Below, in pieces: positions 22,395 through 32,333 of a stretch of 64,000 nucleotides of DNA. Source of the DNA: Astragalus membranaceus (lineage: Eukaryota > Streptophyta > Magnoliopsida > Fabales > Fabaceae); the NCBI GenBank assembly GCA_039519185.1, contig CM076851.1, positions 29,781,825 through 29,845,824 on the forward strand, written 5' to 3'. The notes beneath the pieces are model-generated. The model worked only from the letters and a program-made list of their open reading frames with translations. It was not told where the DNA came from and searched no databases. Position 1 is the stretch's first letter; each line of letters opens with the position of its first letter. Both the position numbers and the translations under genes were made by a program.

Positions 22395-24288
22395 ACCTCA
22401 TTCTCTCCAATATGGTCCTATTCATCCTCTCAGCAAGGCCATTTTGCTGAGGTGTGTGCCTAACAGTTCTATGCCTAGTGATTCCATGTTCTTTACAATA
22501 GTTTGTAAACACATCATTACAATACTCTAAGCCATTATCTGTTCTTAGCACTTTAACCTTTCTATTGGTTTTATTTTCAACTAAGCTTTTCCATTCCTTA
22601 AATGTTTTAAAGGCTTCATCCTTAGTTTTTAAAAGATAAATCCATACCTTCCTACTAAAATCATCAAGAAAAGTAATGAAATACCTGTTTCCCCCAAGAG
22701 TGGGAATCCTTGTCGGTCCCCAAATGTCGCTATGCACATAGTCCAGCAAGTCTTCCGTATTGTGTTGTCCTGTGTTGAACCCCACCTTGTGCATCTTGCC
22801 AAATACGCAATGTTCACAGAAAGGTAACTCTCCAAGCTTGTCCTTTCCGAACACACCAAGCTTTTCCAATATCTGCATACCCTTAGAACTCACATGCCCG
22901 AGTCTTTGATGCCACAACCTTGCCCTTTCGTAATTCACTGATTCTGTGCTTGAGGTAGCCACATCTACACTACCGGTAATTGTTGTACCTTTGAGAATGT
23001 ATATGCCATGATCCCTATATCCTCTCATAACCACTAGAGAGCCTTTGACCACCTTCATAATACCATCTCCCCCTTTAAAAGAACAACCCGCCGCTTCAAG
23101 CATACCAAGAGAGATTAAATTTCTCTTTACACCAGGGACATACTTCACCTCCGGAAGTATCTTTATAGTGCCATCATCCATTCTAAGTCTTACAGAACCT
23201 ATCCCTTCAATCTCGCACACTGTGTTGTTTCCCATTACCACTTGTCCGCCATTCACTTGCCTATAGCCAATCAACCACTCCTTATTGGAGGTCATATGAA
23301 ACGAACAACCTGTATCCAACACCCAGTGATCCTTGTTGATGGATGAAGAGGCCATCAACACATCACCATCACAATACCCTATAACTTCGCTTCTTGAAGT
23401 TATATGCTGACCAAAGCCAGAGTCCAAAATCCATACCTCATTTATGGAATTTGACCCAATGACTTCTTCCGCAATCAAAACGTCTCCTTCATAGTACTCA
23501 GAAGCAATTGAGACGCTTCCTTCATCATCAGTGGAATCACCCTTTTTCTTGGATTTCCATTTCGGACAATCCTTCTTCCAATGACCCTCTTTCTTACAAA
23601 TGTAGCACTTGTTGTCCTTCTTACCTTTTTCTTTATCCCATTTCTTGTTCTTCTTATTCTTGCCTTTCTTTTCAAAATTCCCTTTCACAAATAGACCTTC
23701 ATTCTGTTCTTCTTTAGTCTCGGATCTCCTCTTAAGTTCCTTTGATATTAATGCGGATTGCACATCATCAAGGGTTAATGTTTCCTTACCATAAAGTAGA
23801 GCATCGATGAGATGTTCATGCGTTTTAGGTAAAGAATTTACAAGTAAGATAGCCTTATCCTCATCATCAATCTTGACATCAATATTTTCGAGGTCAAGAA
23901 TGACTTTGTTGAATTCGTCAATGTGCTCTTCTATGGACTTTCCCGGTTGCATCTTGAAGGTGTAAATTCTTTGCTTCAAGTACAAACAGTTGGCAATTGA
24001 TTTTACCATATACAAGTCTTCCAATTTCTTCCAAATAGCTGCTGCCGTGGTTTCTTTTACCACTTCCCGGAGTGGCTTGTCACCAAGACTCAAGATTAGC
24101 GCACCATGTGCCCTCTCTAAAGCCTCCGCCTTTTCTTCCGCGGACATCTTTACCGGCAAGCCCCTTTCTCCAAGTAGCGCACCCCCGAGACCTTGTTGGC
24201 CTAGCATTGATTTCATCTTGACACGCCATGACCCAAAGTCGTTCTTCCCATTGAACTTCTCGACTTCGTACTTTGTTGAAACCATCAT
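22395..24288 (-). pseudogene. Copia gag, protease and integrase core (5' part of polyprotein)
   Basis: The minus strand carries gag (FNGKNDFGSWRVKM, then LKQRIYTFKMQPGKSIEEHI), a CCHC zinc knuckle CYICKKEGHWKKDC (about 23570-23612) and protease (WVLDTGCSFHMTS, about 23285-23325). Integrase follows with the HH-CC region (LWHQRLGH...CEHCVFGK) and catalytic motifs VHSDIWGP, RTDNGLEY and QNGLAERMNRT. The ATG at 24288 is the likelier start; the open frame extends upstream into the PBS without an ATG. A direct duplication covers the protease active-site region, with a second ILDSG copy at about 23416-23435. The frame ends when the Tekay-like array begins, just after the integrase glutamate. Confidence 0.94.
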
Positions 24289-24307
24289 TTCTTGATCGCA
24301 AACCAAA

Positions 24308-24320
24308 GCTCTTGATACCA
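24308..24320 (-). other. Primer-binding site of copia element
   Basis: TGGTATCAAGAGC on the minus strand lies 2 bp inside the 5' LTR. It is identical to the PBS of the TRIM at 2895-2907. Confidence 0.9.
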
Positions 24321-24322
24321 AT

Positions 24323-24978
24323 TGTTGTTCCTGAAACGATAATCAACAATAATAGCCGGCAGCCAATTCCAGAGAATTTGAAAACAGAAACCGTAAAACA
24401 CAATTAACGAACAACACATAAAACATAATTGAAATTGCAAAACAGAAATTAAAGAAATGCAAAGAACCGAAAACGAAAAACAAAACAGAGAAAGGGAAGA
24501 GATGAGGAACACAAGAATTTGTTAACCCAGTTCGGATTTCTCCTACATCTGGGGGTCTGAATCCGAGCAAATTGAATCCACTATGAATGAATGATGATTA
24601 CAAGAGTGAGAATCGGTTTGATCTTGATTTTGCCGATTCTGTTCTTCGCTTGAGAACAAAAACAAAACCCGCAGAAGAAAGAAAGCAGTGATTTTACAAC
24701 AATGGAAACTTCACTCTTTGATTCTCTCTGCCACTCCTCTCACTGTGTATCGCCGTTCTTCTTCTCGTTGATCTTCTCTGTTTTGAAGACACGTTCTGTT
24801 TCTGATTTTTTTTTTGCAAGGAGAAGGACGCGATCGCTGATTCTGAGAAAGACTCAGCTTCTGTTTATTTATTTGAATTGACCCGGCCCATAAACCAAAT
24901 AAAAAACAACGAGGCCCAAACCGAGAAGAATGGAGAACAGCCCAAACACTTATTATTTGATATTTGCACCACACCACA
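24323..24978 (-). repeat. 5' LTR of copia element
   Basis: This 656-bp LTR ends at TSD AACAT (24979-24983). It differs from the 3' LTR by scattered substitutions and lacks the 22-bp segment. Confidence 0.93.
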
Positions 24979-24983
24979 AACAT

Positions 24984-25589
24984 AAATAAGATTATACTCA
25001 ATTCCCTATTCAACCAAAAACAATTCAGTCAAATTAACTTAAGTCGCCATAGAATCAAACATTCCCTTACGAATCCAAACCCAATCTGTTCTGTACCTTG
25101 CAGTATTGGGTTGACGCATTCTTCAATTTTTCTTTTGAGAAAAAAGAGCTCTGTTGTGTACCTTGCAGTATTGGGTGGACTGTAGTTGGTAGGTCACCTG
25201 CTGCCTGGCCGGAGGTTAGTGGAGCCCGGGAGGGTACCTGCGAAGCCACTCCGACGCTCAAGTCAGTATTGAGAATAGATGAGTGATTTAGCTAGGAATG
25301 AGAATCTACCTCTTTATGGCAATGTGTGCCAGTATTTATAGGGAATTGTGCCCGTGATGGGCCGTTGGATCGGTAGAGTGAATCTGAGCCATCCAAGTAT
25401 GAGAGTCATGAATGGGCTTGTGTATTATGGATATGGATCAAAGTGATTGGACCAATCCATGTCTAAGTGCTGAATGGGCCTCTCGGTCCAGTCCAGAACA
25501 GTTGCCCCCCAAGCCAAGATTATTCCGAAGGATGGTCTTGGCTTGAAGAATTTTTGTCGATCTACCCGAAGTGTTACTTCATCTGTCTT
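24984..25589. other. Non-coding stretch, probable old LTR fragment
   Basis: No coding homology is seen. TGTACCTTGCAGTATTGGGT occurs at about 25095 and again near 25158, a short tandem duplication. Bases about 25225-25265 read GGTACCTGCGAAGCCACTCC and then GACGCTCAAGTCAGT, a phrase I associate with LTR and leader regions of plant retrotransposons. A TATTTATAGGG motif near 25335 could be a TATA region. No element ends were found, so the family is open. Confidence 0.4.
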
Positions 25590-25594
25590 GTCGG

Positions 25595-26806
25595 TGATAA
25601 GTCTATTTTTAGAGTCTTTTTAATAGTTATTTTATTAAGTCTTTTTAGTATTTTAATTATATTTTTGTTCTATTTTACTGCAAATGTTTACTTTTTATCT
25701 TCAGGTCTTATTTTGAAGCAATTTGGGCTGCTTAAAGTCTCAGCAGGTCAGAATTCGACTGGATCTCTCAGAATTCGACCAAGATCTCTCAGATTTCGAC
25801 TGTGCCTACTTCTGCTGGCAAGATTTCGACTGTACCTGCTTCTGCCACCAGATTTCGACTGTGCCTCAACTCTGCTATCCAGAATTCGACTGAACAGTCA
25901 GAATTCGAATTGCCCACTTGCTGATGGATATTTTGCCCACTTGTTGCCCACTTGTTGATGGATATTTTTGATGGCTACCTTGGCCAACTTGATTTGCCAC
26001 TTTTTCCTCTTTAGGACCATTTTGCCCCTCATATTTTCCTATAAATAGAGGCTTGATCCTCACTTGTACCTAAGCTTGAATTTTGTTAGAAAATCAATGA
26101 CAAAGGCTCTCTAATTATTCATGACTTCAATTTACTCTTCATGCTTTTTATGATTCTTGTTTATTTACTTTCTTGCCCTTTAAATTCTTGCTATTTATTT
26201 TCCAAGTCATTTACTTTCATTGCTATTTAAATTCTCGCTCTTTACTTTCTCGCTCTTTACTTTTCGCTCTTTACTTTTTCGCTCTTTTATTTTCCCTGCT
26301 ATTTACTTTCTTGCCCTTTTATTTTTCAAGTCATTTACTTTCATTGCTATTTACTTTCTCGCTCTTTACTTTTCGCTCTTTACTTTTTCGCTCCTTTATT
26401 TTCCTTGTTATTTACTTTTTTGCCCTTTAAATTTCCAAGTCAAGTAAACTACTGGCAAGTCAAGTAAATTACTGGCAAGTCAAGTAAATTACTGGCAATT
26501 TACTTTTCAAGCAATTTACTTTCTTGTCATTTACAATTCCGCTATTTATGATTTTTGCACTTTACCGCTTTCTTTTATTTCTCGCTATTTAACTTTATGT
26601 CTTCTTCTTTTATTTTCTTTTCTCCTCTTTTGTCTACAATGATCATGAGTGAGTAGACTTTACTAAAATATTCCTTCTTTCCAAAAAAACACTTTCTTTT
26701 CAGTTAATCAACTTTGAAAAATTAGATTGGTATTCACCTAGGCTCTCCCTGTGGATCGATAACTCTTTTATTACGCGATACGACCCGTGCACTTGCGGGG
26801 CTATCA
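25595..26806 (+). repeat. 5' LTR of Athila-type element
   Basis: This 1212-bp LTR contains an AGAATTCGAC/AGATTTCGACTG motif cluster (about 25745-25915) and a CTCTTTACTTTTTCG low-complexity tract (about 26235-26440). A TATAAATAGAGGC box at about 26040 is a good promoter candidate. It lacks one GACTTCGACTGCTTCTGC-type unit found in the 3' LTR. Confidence 0.94.
26039..26052 (+). promoter_or_regulatory. Candidate TATA box of Athila 5' LTR
   Basis: CTATAAATAGAGGC lies in the mid-LTR, the expected place for the U3/R border promoter. The same sequence recurs at about 33741 in the 3' LTR. Confidence 0.65.
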
Positions 26807-26812
26807 AGTTTT

Positions 26813-26830
26813 TGGCGCCGTTGCCGGGGA
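26813..26830 (+). other. Primer-binding site (tRNA-Asp type) of Athila element
   Basis: TGGCGCCGTTGCCGGGGA lies 6 bp after the 5' LTR. This is the usual Athila-lineage primer-binding site, generally attributed to tRNA-Asp. Confidence 0.85.
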
Positions 26831-26919
26831 GGCAGTGATATTAATTAAATTTTTCGAAACCGGTTAGATTGAAATTTTATTTTCTTTATTTTTACTTTTT
26901 TTCTTCTCTTGTCCCTCGA

Positions 26920-29900
26920 ATGCGAAGAACCAGAAGTTTCGGTGAAACTGTTCCACAAATTCCCGAAATCGAAAGGTTCTTACATAGAAGGAGGAGAGAA
27001 ATTCCCGATAACCAAATGGCGGCTAATGAAAATCGTGCTCTCAAAGAGTACGCAACACCTTCAGCAGAGCCATCGGCTGCCATTGTACATCCAAATGTAG
27101 AAGCAAATAATTTTGAACTCAAAACATCTCTACTTTCGATGGTACAACAAAACCAATTTTCTGGTTCTCCCACGGAGGACCCAAATCTTCATATTTCAAT
27201 TTTTCTTGAATACTGTGGAACTCTCAAATTAAACGGGGTACCTCCGGATGCCATAAGACTAAAACTCTTCCCTTTTTCATTAAGGGATAGAGCTAGAGCA
27301 TGGCTACATTCTTTGCCTTCGGAATCCATTACCAACTGGAACCAGCTGAAACAAGCTTTTCTAACTAAATTCTTTCCCCCGAGTAAGACAGCTCAAATGA
27401 GAAATCAAATTACTCGATTTTCTCAAAACGACGGGGAATCTCTTTATGATGCTTGGGAACGTTTCAAAGAAATGTTAAGGCTATGCCCCCATCATGGACT
27501 AGAGAAATGGCTTGTTGTTCACACTTTTTATAATGGATTACAATATGCAACAAGAATGACTGTTGATGCAGCTGCAGGTGGAGCTTTAATGAACAAAAAT
27601 TTTACCGAAGCCTATGCACTCGTTGAAGATATGGCTCAAAACCATTGTCAGTGGACAAGTGAGCGAGCCATAACGAATAAGCCAGCCACATCAAAAGAGC
27701 CAGGTAAGTATGAAATATCTGTTGTTGATCATCTTACCTCAAAAGTGGACGCACTTTTTCAAAAATTTGAAAAATTAAATGTAAGTGTCGTCTCACAAAC
27801 TTCTTCTCCTATTACTCCACCATGTGAATTATGTGGGGTTGTTGGCCATATTGGAGCTGAATGCCAGCTTGAGGCATCTAGTGCTGGAAACGAGCATATT
27901 AATTATGCTCAAAAGGAAGATCCGTTTTCAAATACTTATAATCCTGGGTGGAGGAATCATCCAAATTTTTCTTATAAAAATCCTCCACCCAATCCAGCAC
28001 CTAGACCACCTCCCGTCTTTCAAAATCAAAGGGTTTTTAACAACCCACAAAACAACCCACAAAAGTCGAACTTGGAATTTTTGATGGAAAAATTTGTGTC
28101 ATCTCAAACGAAACAAAATGAAGAATTCAAAAATCAAACTGGTTATTTGAATGACACACTTATCAAATTAGTATCAAAAGTCGACTCTATCACCACTCAT
28201 AATAAAATGCTTGAAAATCAAATAACTCAAGTGGCAACACAGGTAGCTTCATCCTCTAAAACTTCAGGGGTATTTCCTGGGCAACCAGAACAAAATCCAA
28301 AAGGCCAAATAAATGCCGTCACCCTTAGAAGCGGAAAGCAATTAGAGGAACCAAGAGCAGACCAAGAAAAAACTGTGAGTGAAAAACATAATTTACCAGG
28401 TGAGCTAGAAGAGAAAGAAAAAGGGAAAGAACCAGAAAAAGAAAGAGAAGAGCCACACATCCCCCCTCCACCATACAAACCACCCATTCCTTTCCCCCAA
28501 AGATTTGCAAAAAGCAAAATTGACGAGCAATTCAAAAGGTTTGTCGACTTGCTTAAAAAGCTTTACATCAACGTTCCTTTCACTGATGCATTGTCTCAAA
28601 TGCCGTCTTATTCTAAATTTTTGAAAGAAATTTTGTCCAAGAAAAGAAAAATAGACGACTACGAGACAATTGCATTAACGGAGGAATGTAGTGCAATTAT
28701 CCAAAACAAGCTGCCACAAAAACTCAAAGATCCAGGTAGTTTTTCCATACCTTGTGTGATTGGAAGTGAAACTATAAACAGAGCGATGTGCGATCTAGGA
28801 GCCAGTGTAAGTTTGATGCCCCTTTCTCTTTGCAATAGACTAGGGATAGGCGAACTTAAACCCACAAAAATGACAATACAGTTGGCAGATCGTTCCGTTA
28901 AATACCCTACTGGAATCTTAGAGGATATCCCTATCAAGGTAGGGCAAACTTTTATACCGGTGGACTTTGTTGTAATGGAAATTGAAGAAGACTCTCAAAT
29001 TCCTATTCTTCTGGGGAGGCCTTTTTTAGCTACTGCAGGGGCAATAATTGACGTTAAAAACGGTAAGTTGGTTTTTAATGTGGGGGATGAAAAGGTTGAG
29101 TTTGAAGTTTCAAACTTCATGAAAAGTCCATCTGTAAAAGACTCATGCTGCAGGATTGACATTGTAGACTATTGCGTGCGAGAGTGCTCTTTAGCATCAT
29201 CTTCACAAGATAGTCTGGAAGATTGCCTTTTAGGCAACACAAATACAAATGCAGCAGGAGAAACCCAATTCTACATAAAACTTTTGGATGAAAATCCACC
29301 ATCAAAAGAATTGGGTACTGAAACCTTGGGTGAGGAAAAGCCTCAGCCTCTCCCAAAAGAAACACCAAAAATAGAACTGAAGCCCTTACCATCATCTCTC
29401 AGGTATGAGTTTCTTGGCCCTAATTCTACTTTTCCAGTAATTGTAAATGCAAATTTGAAACAAAGTGAGACTGAAAAATTACTTAATGTTCTCAAGAAGT
29501 ATCCCAAAGCCATAGGGTATACTATTGAGGACATTAAGGGAATAAATCCGTCAATATGCATACACAGAATACTACTGGAAGAGGACTATAAACCTTCTAT
29601 CGAGCATCAAAGAAGATTAAACCCAAACATGAAAGAGGTTGTAAAAAAAGAAGTTTTAAAACTCCTTGATGCTGGGATAATATATCCTATTTCCGATAGT
29701 AAGTGGGTTAGTCCTGTTCAAGTAGTACCTAAGAAAGGAGGCTTAACAGTTATTAAAAATGAAAAGGATGAATGCATTTCCACAAGGACAATCACGGGAT
29801 GGAGAATGTGTATTGATTACAGAAAGCTTAACAAAGCTACCCGGAAAGATCACTTCCCTCTCCCGTTCATTGATCAAATGCTAGAAAGGTTAGCGCGGCA

Positions 29901-31344
29901 CTCACATTTCTGCTATTTGGATGGTTATTTGGGATTTTTCCAAATTCCCATCCATCCTAGCGACCAAGAAAAAACAACTTTCACATGTCCTTTTGGCACT
30001 TATGCCTATAGAAGGATGCCCTTTGGTCTATGTAATGCTCCTGCTACCTTTCAAAGGTGTATGATGTCCGTATTCTCAGACTTTGTCGAAAACATAATGG
30101 AAGTGTTTATGGATGATTTTTCCGTCCATGGCTCAAATTTTGAAAACTGTTTAGCCAATCTGGAAAAAGTCTTAGAGAGATGTGAGAAGGTAAACCTAGT
30201 TCTAAACTGGGAAAATTGTCATTTCATGGTTAATGAAGGAATCGTCCTAGGGCACTTAATTTCTCAAAGAGGTATTGAGGTAGACCGTGCAAAAATTGAA
30301 GTGATTGAAAAAATGCTACCTCCCACCACAGTAAAAGAAGTGAGAAGCTTTTTAGGCCATGCGGGTTTCTACCGTCGGTTCATAAAAGACTTCTCAAAAA
30401 TTTCAAAACCTATGACAAGTCTGCTCCTTAAGGATGCAGCATTTATTTTTAACGATCTTTGTCTTGAAGCTTTTAACAGGTTGAAAAAGGCTTTAGTTAC
30501 TGCCCCGATCATACAGCCGCCAGACTGGAATCTTCCGTTCGAAATAATGTGCGATGCAAGCGACTATGCAGTTGGGGCAGTCCTGGGACAAAGAAAAGAA
30601 AAAAAATTGCATGCCATATACTATGCAAGCAGGACCTTAGACGAGGCACAAATGAATTACGCCACAACTGAAAAAGAATTATTGGCGGTAGTTTTTGCCG
30701 TTGATAAGTTTCGATCATATCTGGTAGGTTCAAAAATCATCATTTTTACTGATCACTCGGCCATAAAATATTTGTTAAACAAAAAAGATGCCAAGCCGAG
30801 ATTGATCCGATGGGTTTTACTCCTACAAGAATTTGATCTTGAAATAAGGGATAAAAAAGGCGTTGAAAATGTTGTGGCGGATCATTTGTCCCGTCTACAA
30901 GGAACAAAAGAAGAAGAGTTGCCGCTTAATGATACATTTCTGGATGATCAACTCCTCTCATTGATCAAATCTGAAGCACCATGGTATGCAGATTTTGTAA
31001 ACTACCTTGCAGCAGGAGTACTCCCCCCAGATTTAAATTATCAGCGGAAGAAGAAATTCTTCCATGATCTCAAACAGTATTACTGGGACGAGCCGCTGCT
31101 TTTTAAAAGGGGAGCAGATGGGGTGTTCAGAAGATGCATTCCGGAAGAAGAGGTAAGTAACATTCTATACCATTGTCATTCTTCTTCCTATGGCGGCCAT
31201 GCCAGTTCTTCAAAAACTGCTACGAAAATTCTTCAATCTGGTTTTTATTGGCCGTCCCTTTTTAAAGACGCGCATCAATCATTTCTAAATGCGACCAGTG
31301 TCAACGCACCGGAAATATTTCAAAAAGAAATGAAATGCCCTTAA
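26920..31344 (+). CDS. Athila-type Gag-Pol polyprotein up to integrase zinc finger
   Basis: This is 1474 codons from the ATG at 26920 (MRRTRSFGE); the upstream in-frame stretch has no ATG. Gag occupies roughly residues 60-250 (FSLRDRARAWLHSLP, QLKQAFLTKFFPP). A CCHC knuckle CELCGVVGHIGAEC is at about 302-315. The protease site CDLGAS is at about 624-629. Reverse transcriptase has the catalytic FMDDF at about 1063-1067, RNase H begins at about 1212 (CDASDYAVGAVLG), and the integrase zinc finger histidines HCHSSSYGGH are near 1418. The frame then runs to a stop at 31342, because one base is missing in an A-run near 31290; integrase continues in the frame at 31335. RT has YLDGYLGFFQI where the family usually has YLDGYSGF. 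Confidence 0.93.
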   Translation: MRRTRSFGETVPQIPEIERFLHRRRREIPDNQMAANENRALKEYATPSAEPSAAIVHPNVEANNFELKTSLLSMVQQNQFSGSPTEDPNLHISIFLEYCGTLKLNGVPPDAIRLKLFPFSLRDRARAWLHSLPSESITNWNQLKQAFLTKFFPPSKTAQMRNQITRFSQNDGESLYDAWERFKEMLRLCPHHGLEKWLVVHTFYNGLQYATRMTVDAAAGGALMNKNFTEAYALVEDMAQNHCQWTSERAITNKPATSKEPGKYEISVVDHLTSKVDALFQKFEKLNVSVVSQTSSPITPPCELCGVVGHIGAECQLEASSAGNEHINYAQKEDPFSNTYNPGWRNHPNFSYKNPPPNPAPRPPPVFQNQRVFNNPQNNPQKSNLEFLMEKFVSSQTKQNEEFKNQTGYLNDTLIKLVSKVDSITTHNKMLENQITQVATQVASSSKTSGVFPGQPEQNPKGQINAVTLRSGKQLEEPRADQEKTVSEKHNLPGELEEKEKGKEPEKEREEPHIPPPPYKPPIPFPQRFAKSKIDEQFKRFVDLLKKLYINVPFTDALSQMPSYSKFLKEILSKKRKIDDYETIALTEECSAIIQNKLPQKLKDPGSFSIPCVIGSETINRAMCDLGASVSLMPLSLCNRLGIGELKPTKMTIQLADRSVKYPTGILEDIPIKVGQTFIPVDFVVMEIEEDSQIPILLGRPFLATAGAIIDVKNGKLVFNVGDEKVEFEVSNFMKSPSVKDSCCRIDIVDYCVRECSLASSSQDSLEDCLLGNTNTNAAGETQFYIKLLDENPPSKELGTETLGEEKPQPLPKETPKIELKPLPSSLRYEFLGPNSTFPVIVNANLKQSETEKLLNVLKKYPKAIGYTIEDIKGINPSICIHRILLEEDYKPSIEHQRRLNPNMKEVVKKEVLKLLDAGIIYPISDSKWVSPVQVVPKKGGLTVIKNEKDECISTRTITGWRMCIDYRKLNKATRKDHFPLPFIDQMLERLARHSHFCYLDGYLGFFQIPIHPSDQEKTTFTCPFGTYAYRRMPFGLCNAPATFQRCMMSVFSDFVENIMEVFMDDFSVHGSNFENCLANLEKVLERCEKVNLVLNWENCHFMVNEGIVLGHLISQRGIEVDRAKIEVIEKMLPPTTVKEVRSFLGHAGFYRRFIKDFSKISKPMTSLLLKDAAFIFNDLCLEAFNRLKKALVTAPIIQPPDWNLPFEIMCDASDYAVGAVLGQRKEKKLHAIYYASRTLDEAQMNYATTEKELLAVVFAVDKFRSYLVGSKIIIFTDHSAIKYLLNKKDAKPRLIRWVLLLQEFDLEIRDKKGVENVVADHLSRLQGTKEEELPLNDTFLDDQLLSLIKSEAPWYADFVNYLAAGVLPPDLNYQRKKKFFHDLKQYYWDEPLLFKRGADGVFRRCIPEEEVSNILYHCHSSSYGGHASSSKTATKILQSGFYWPSLFKDAHQSFLNATSVNAPEIFQKEMKCP

Positions 31345-32333
31345 ATAATATCTTAGAGGTTGAAATTTTCGACGTCTGGGGTATCGATTTCATGGGACCG
31401 TTTCCTTCTTCTTTTGGAAACCAATATATTCTGGTAGCCGTTGACTATGTGTCAAAATGGATCGAAGCCATTGCTTCTCCTACAAACGATGCAAAGGTAG
31501 TCATAAAACTTTTCAAAAAAATAATTTTTCCAAGATTCGGGGTCCCTCGTGTTGTCATAAGCGACGGAGGATCCCATTTCATCTCAAAACATTTTGAAAT
31601 TTTACTACAAAAGTTTGGAGTAAGGCACAAAATTGCAACGCCTTATCACCCTCAAACAAGCGGTCAGGTTGAGGTATCGAACAGAGAAATTAAAAGTATT
31701 TTAGAAAAAACTGTTTCGACTTCAAGGAAAGACTGGTCGGTAAAGCTTGATGATGCTCTCTGGGCTTATCGGACTGCGTACAAGACTCCCATAGGAATGA
31801 CTCCTTTCAAATTAATTTATGGGAAGTCTTGCCACCTTCCGGTAGAGCTAGAGCACAAAGCTTACTGGGCAATTAAACGCCTTAACCTGAACATGGAATT
31901 AGCCGGAGAAAAAAGAAAACTCCAACTAAACGAATTGGAAGAACTGCGAATGGATGCTTATGAGAATGCCAAACTTTACAAAGAAAGAACAAAAAATTGG
32001 CATGATAAGCGTATTATTCGTAGAGAATTCAAAGAGGGTGATCTGGTGTTACTATTTAACTCCAGACTAAAAATTTTCCCAGGAAAACTAAAATCGAGAT
32101 GGTCCGGTCCTTTTGAAATCCGTAAGGTTTACCCCTTCGGATCTGTAGAGATCTGGAGCGAGAAAACTGGATCGTTTAAAGTCAATGGTCAAAGGTTGAA
32201 AAATTATTTAATTGGTGACCCAATTGAGAAAGGAACTAGTTTAGTTCTACATGATCCCAATGGAAAAATTCTTTTTGACCGTCAAGCTAGTGACGTTAAA
32301 AGAGCGCTGCGTGGGAGGCAACCCACGGCTTAA
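31335..32333 (+). CDS. Athila-type integrase core and C-terminus (frameshifted continuation of pol)
   Basis: Integrase inserts the cDNA into the host genome. The core is complete: aspartate at 31385 (VWGIDFMGPF), aspartate at 31562 (VISDGGSHF) and glutamate at 31671 (SGQVEVSNREI), 35 residues apart as in DD35E integrases. The GPY-like C-terminal region (KSRWSGPFEIRKVYP) follows, then a tail ending DVKRALRGRQPTA. The cysteines of the zinc finger lie just upstream in this frame, but the histidines are in the preceding frame, so the HHCC finger is split by the frameshift. The listed start is simply an internal Met. Confidence 0.93.
   Translation: MPLNNILEVEIFDVWGIDFMGPFPSSFGNQYILVAVDYVSKWIEAIASPTNDAKVVIKLFKKIIFPRFGVPRVVISDGGSHFISKHFEILLQKFGVRHKIATPYHPQTSGQVEVSNREIKSILEKTVSTSRKDWSVKLDDALWAYRTAYKTPIGMTPFKLIYGKSCHLPVELEHKAYWAIKRLNLNMELAGEKRKLQLNELEELRMDAYENAKLYKERTKNWHDKRIIRREFKEGDLVLLFNSRLKIFPGKLKSRWSGPFEIRKVYPFGSVEIWSEKTGSFKVNGQRLKNYLIGDPIEKGTSLVLHDPNGKILFDRQASDVKRALRGRQPTA

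Larger units (their letters stand above)
4003..24978 (-). mobile_element. Ty1/copia retrotransposon (Tnt1/Tork-like), split by two Tekay-like insertions
   Basis: Two LTRs at the outer ends (4003-4679, 24323-24978) are bounded by TG...CA and a perfect target duplication AACAT (3998-4002 and 24979-24983). An iMet-type PBS and minus-strand gag-PR-IN-RT-RNase H fragments lie in the correct copia order. Subtracting the solo LTR (5042-7396) and the tandem Tekay-like array (9304-22394) leaves about 5.5 kb, normal for this lineage. Besides the insertions, pol carries a nonsense codon at 8214-8216. The left LTR has a 22-bp extra segment near its outer end (4652-4673). Confidence 0.95.

Noticed and set aside
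31285..31345. Programmed ribosomal frameshift between the Athila frames
   Set aside because: The break lies inside the integrase zinc finger, not at a gag/pol border, and looks like a one-base loss in an A-run.
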